A DNA stretch of 64,000 nt from Phyto melanocephala. Its lineage: Eukaryota; Arthropoda; Insecta; Diptera; Rhinophoridae. Each line of letters begins with the position of its first letter. The stretch's first letter is position 1. A model generated the notes under the pieces. The model saw only the letters and a program-made list of their open reading frames with translations, searched no databases and had not been told where the DNA came from. Made by a program: the position numbers and the translations under genes. The stretch covers positions 133,156,895 through 133,220,894 of the forward strand of contig OW799234.1 of assembly GCA_941918925.1 (NCBI GenBank), written 5' to 3'. Below are positions 62,300-64,000 of this stretch, in pieces.

Positions 62300-63560
62300 T
62301 ACTAGCTGACCCGGCAAACGTTGTTTTGTTATATAAATTATTTTATTTAGTTCAATAAAAATATATTTTTTAGTTCAATAAAAATAACTAACTTACTCTG
62401 AGTACATTAAAAAAAACGTTAACCATATGTGTTGTACGGTACGCAAATCTATTTTAGTTTAAAATTTCATCGAAGTCGTTTCGTTATTTAGGTGAGGCAT
62501 AAATTGTCCCTTAAGGTGAGTCACCCTAAAAATTGAGAAGTATGAGAAATAGATGTTGACCGATTCTTAAACGTTTATTTCTGCATTGGCTGGACTATAA
62601 ATTGTGTACAATTTAAAGAAAAATACTAAAAACCATACCGATGCAAGTACATAATTGAAAAAAAGTTGGCGTTAAAGTAGGCGTGGATAAAAAAAGTATT
62701 TTATTAATCATATCAGAGTCTTAGTTATATTATCTGAAAATTTCAAGAAGATCTGTCCAGCAGTATGGCCTACCTGAGGAGGCGTGAAAAAAGCGTGGTG
62801 TTTAGGGGTAAGGAAAATAGATGTTGACAGATTCTCTGACCTTCCCGATATGCACACAAGATTTCATGAAATCACGACACGAGCAGTATTGAAACCGTAG
62901 CCTCGAAAATTTGTTGGCAATAAAAATTGACAAATCGGTTTAAAACTATTTTTTTTCCTTTTTCCTAATATTTACAAACAAATGATTTTTTCAGCTTTTG
63001 GACGCCAGAGAGAAACGATATGAGTTTCAAAAGAAAGGTCTTGACTAGCACAATACAATAAATTAAAAAGAAATACAATTTATGAAAGGTCACCACTACA
63101 AAATGGCGGACAATTAATTTGTATATATGAGTCAAATTTAGTAATTATATGTATATGTACTCACTTCAACCTCCTCAATATTGGTATCAAACGAAAGCAC
63201 TTCACTTGTAGAATACAGTAAATAATGAAAAAGTTAAAAACCAAGATGGCGTCGTAATTAAATAGCGGATATATGGATACAAAATTTTTAAATAATTACG
63301 ATTTCCCCCCCTTCAACCCTCATAATATTGATATCAAATGAAGGGGCTTGAGCAGTAGAAAACATTAAGCTTAGAAAAAGTTAAAAGCAAATATGGCGTC
63401 CGAAGCAAAACGGTGGATCAAATTAAAAATGTGGCTTGACTAGGAGAATAGCACAGTAAACTATGCAAAAATTCAAAATCAAAGTCATGCTACGATGTGG
63501 TCGCAATATCTATATACATAATGGTGAAGGGCATTTTCAGATTCGGCATGGCCAAATATA
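62300..63560. repeat. decayed interspersed repeats
   Basis: Begins with CTAGCTGACCCGGCAAACG (62302), an end type common in arthropod repeats. 63170-63540 is the partner of the repeat at 4565-4850. Phrases like 'ggcgttaaagtaggcgtgg' (62668) connect it to the TATACCC families. No gene is visible. Confidence 0.5.
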
Positions 63561-63589
63561 TAGATTTCTCAGTTGTTTTTTTGTTTCAT

Positions 63590-63906
63590 TTAAAACGAAT
63601 GAGGAGAAGGCAAAGACTTAATAGAAACTGCAGTATTAGCAAAATGTAATTTCTTTTGTAAAATTGTTGATTTTAAAACTATTGCATTAAATTTTTGTGT
63701 CGAGGTGTATTTTGTAAAAAGTACGAGTTCCTGGCATTTCCAGACATGCCGGACATTCCGGACATTCCTGGCTGTAAAATGTAAATTTTTCCCTACGAAA
63801 ACGAAATGTCCATTCAAGAGAATATTTTTTTTGTCAAGCTGGTGTCCGCATCCGTTCATGAGGGGTGTCCGCTTATGGGCAGTGTCCGTTAAGGGGGATT
63901 CCACAG
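63590..63906. mobile_element. terminal part of a pogo/Tigger-like element
   Basis: The right edge, in reverse complement, reads CTGTGGAATCCCCCTTAACG followed by GACACTGCCCATAAGCGGAC, the kind of terminal repeat known from pogo/Tigger elements (CAGTGGAATCCC...), and it abuts TA (63907-63908). Three TGTCCG blocks at 63843, 63866 and 63883 form a subterminal repeat. The overlapping ORFs on both strands (104 and 77 codons) are products of this sequence and match no transposase domain I know. The left end was not found. Confidence 0.5.
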
Positions 63907-64000
63907 TATATAAAAACTTTGTATGTTATTCAAGTTAAGTCGTAAAAAATATGTATAAAGAAAATAGTGTTTTAAAATAAATCGATTTCAAAGCAGACAA

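Noticed and set aside
63590..63904. 104-codon minus ORF as a Cys/His-rich gene
   Set aside because: It runs through the TGTCCG subterminal repeats and TIR of a pogo/Tigger-like element; no consistent zinc-binding pattern.

Overview
The window looks like intergenic and intronic DNA of a higher fly, probably a calyptrate such as a blow fly. It is strongly AT-rich, most of it has no genes, and it carries several kinds of degenerate transposon. Its one clearly conserved gene is a spliced, Drosophila-like PA-PLA1/SEC23IP homologue with short introns (61-187 nt). The species assignment is inference; the animal, spliced-gene character is visible directly.

Layout. 1-12.6 kb: no recognisable gene; a 718-bp TIR element with a TTA target duplication (2102-2819), a 117-bp hairpin MITE (5967-6083), a MITE nested in an older repeat (7657-7777) and other small elements. 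12.66-25.59 kb: a 12.9-kb array of tandem units of about 819 or 926 bp, in one orientation up to 19199 and in the opposite orientation after it, and flanked by a 16-bp direct repeat. 25.6-52.7 kb: no gene; a 1.75-kb TIR element with six copies of an unusual 15-bp motif, two copies of a roughly 1.8-kb fly repeat family in opposite orientations, two decayed mariner-like transposase relics and several MITEs. 52.76-58.77 kb: the last nine coding exons of the phospholipase gene on the + strand. 59.21-60.64 kb: a convergent four-exon gene on the - strand for a small secreted protein that resembles the mesothelin/otoancorin/stereocilin helical repeat family. 60.6-64 kb: more repeats, including the end of a pogo/Tigger-like element.

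The most unusual object is the array. Each unit carries a type I hammerhead ribozyme motif with a two-base-pair stem III, then the first ~78 codons of a Penelope-like element (PLE) ORF joined out of frame to the last ~50 codons of the same kind of ORF. The units are therefore internally deleted, non-autonomous PLE copies with 16 hammerheads in total, arranged as a head-to-head palindrome. Variant bases and unit lengths mirror each other across the centre, so an already-formed tandem array was copied in inverted orientation. The common flanking duplication suggests that the whole locus stems from one integration. Transcripts could self-cleave into unit-length RNAs and also fold into multi-kilobase dsRNA; both are predictions.

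The two genes converge, with stop codons 434 bp apart. The phospholipase is expected to act at ER exit sites in the early secretory pathway; its neighbour is predicted to be a client of that pathway, but no functional link is implied.
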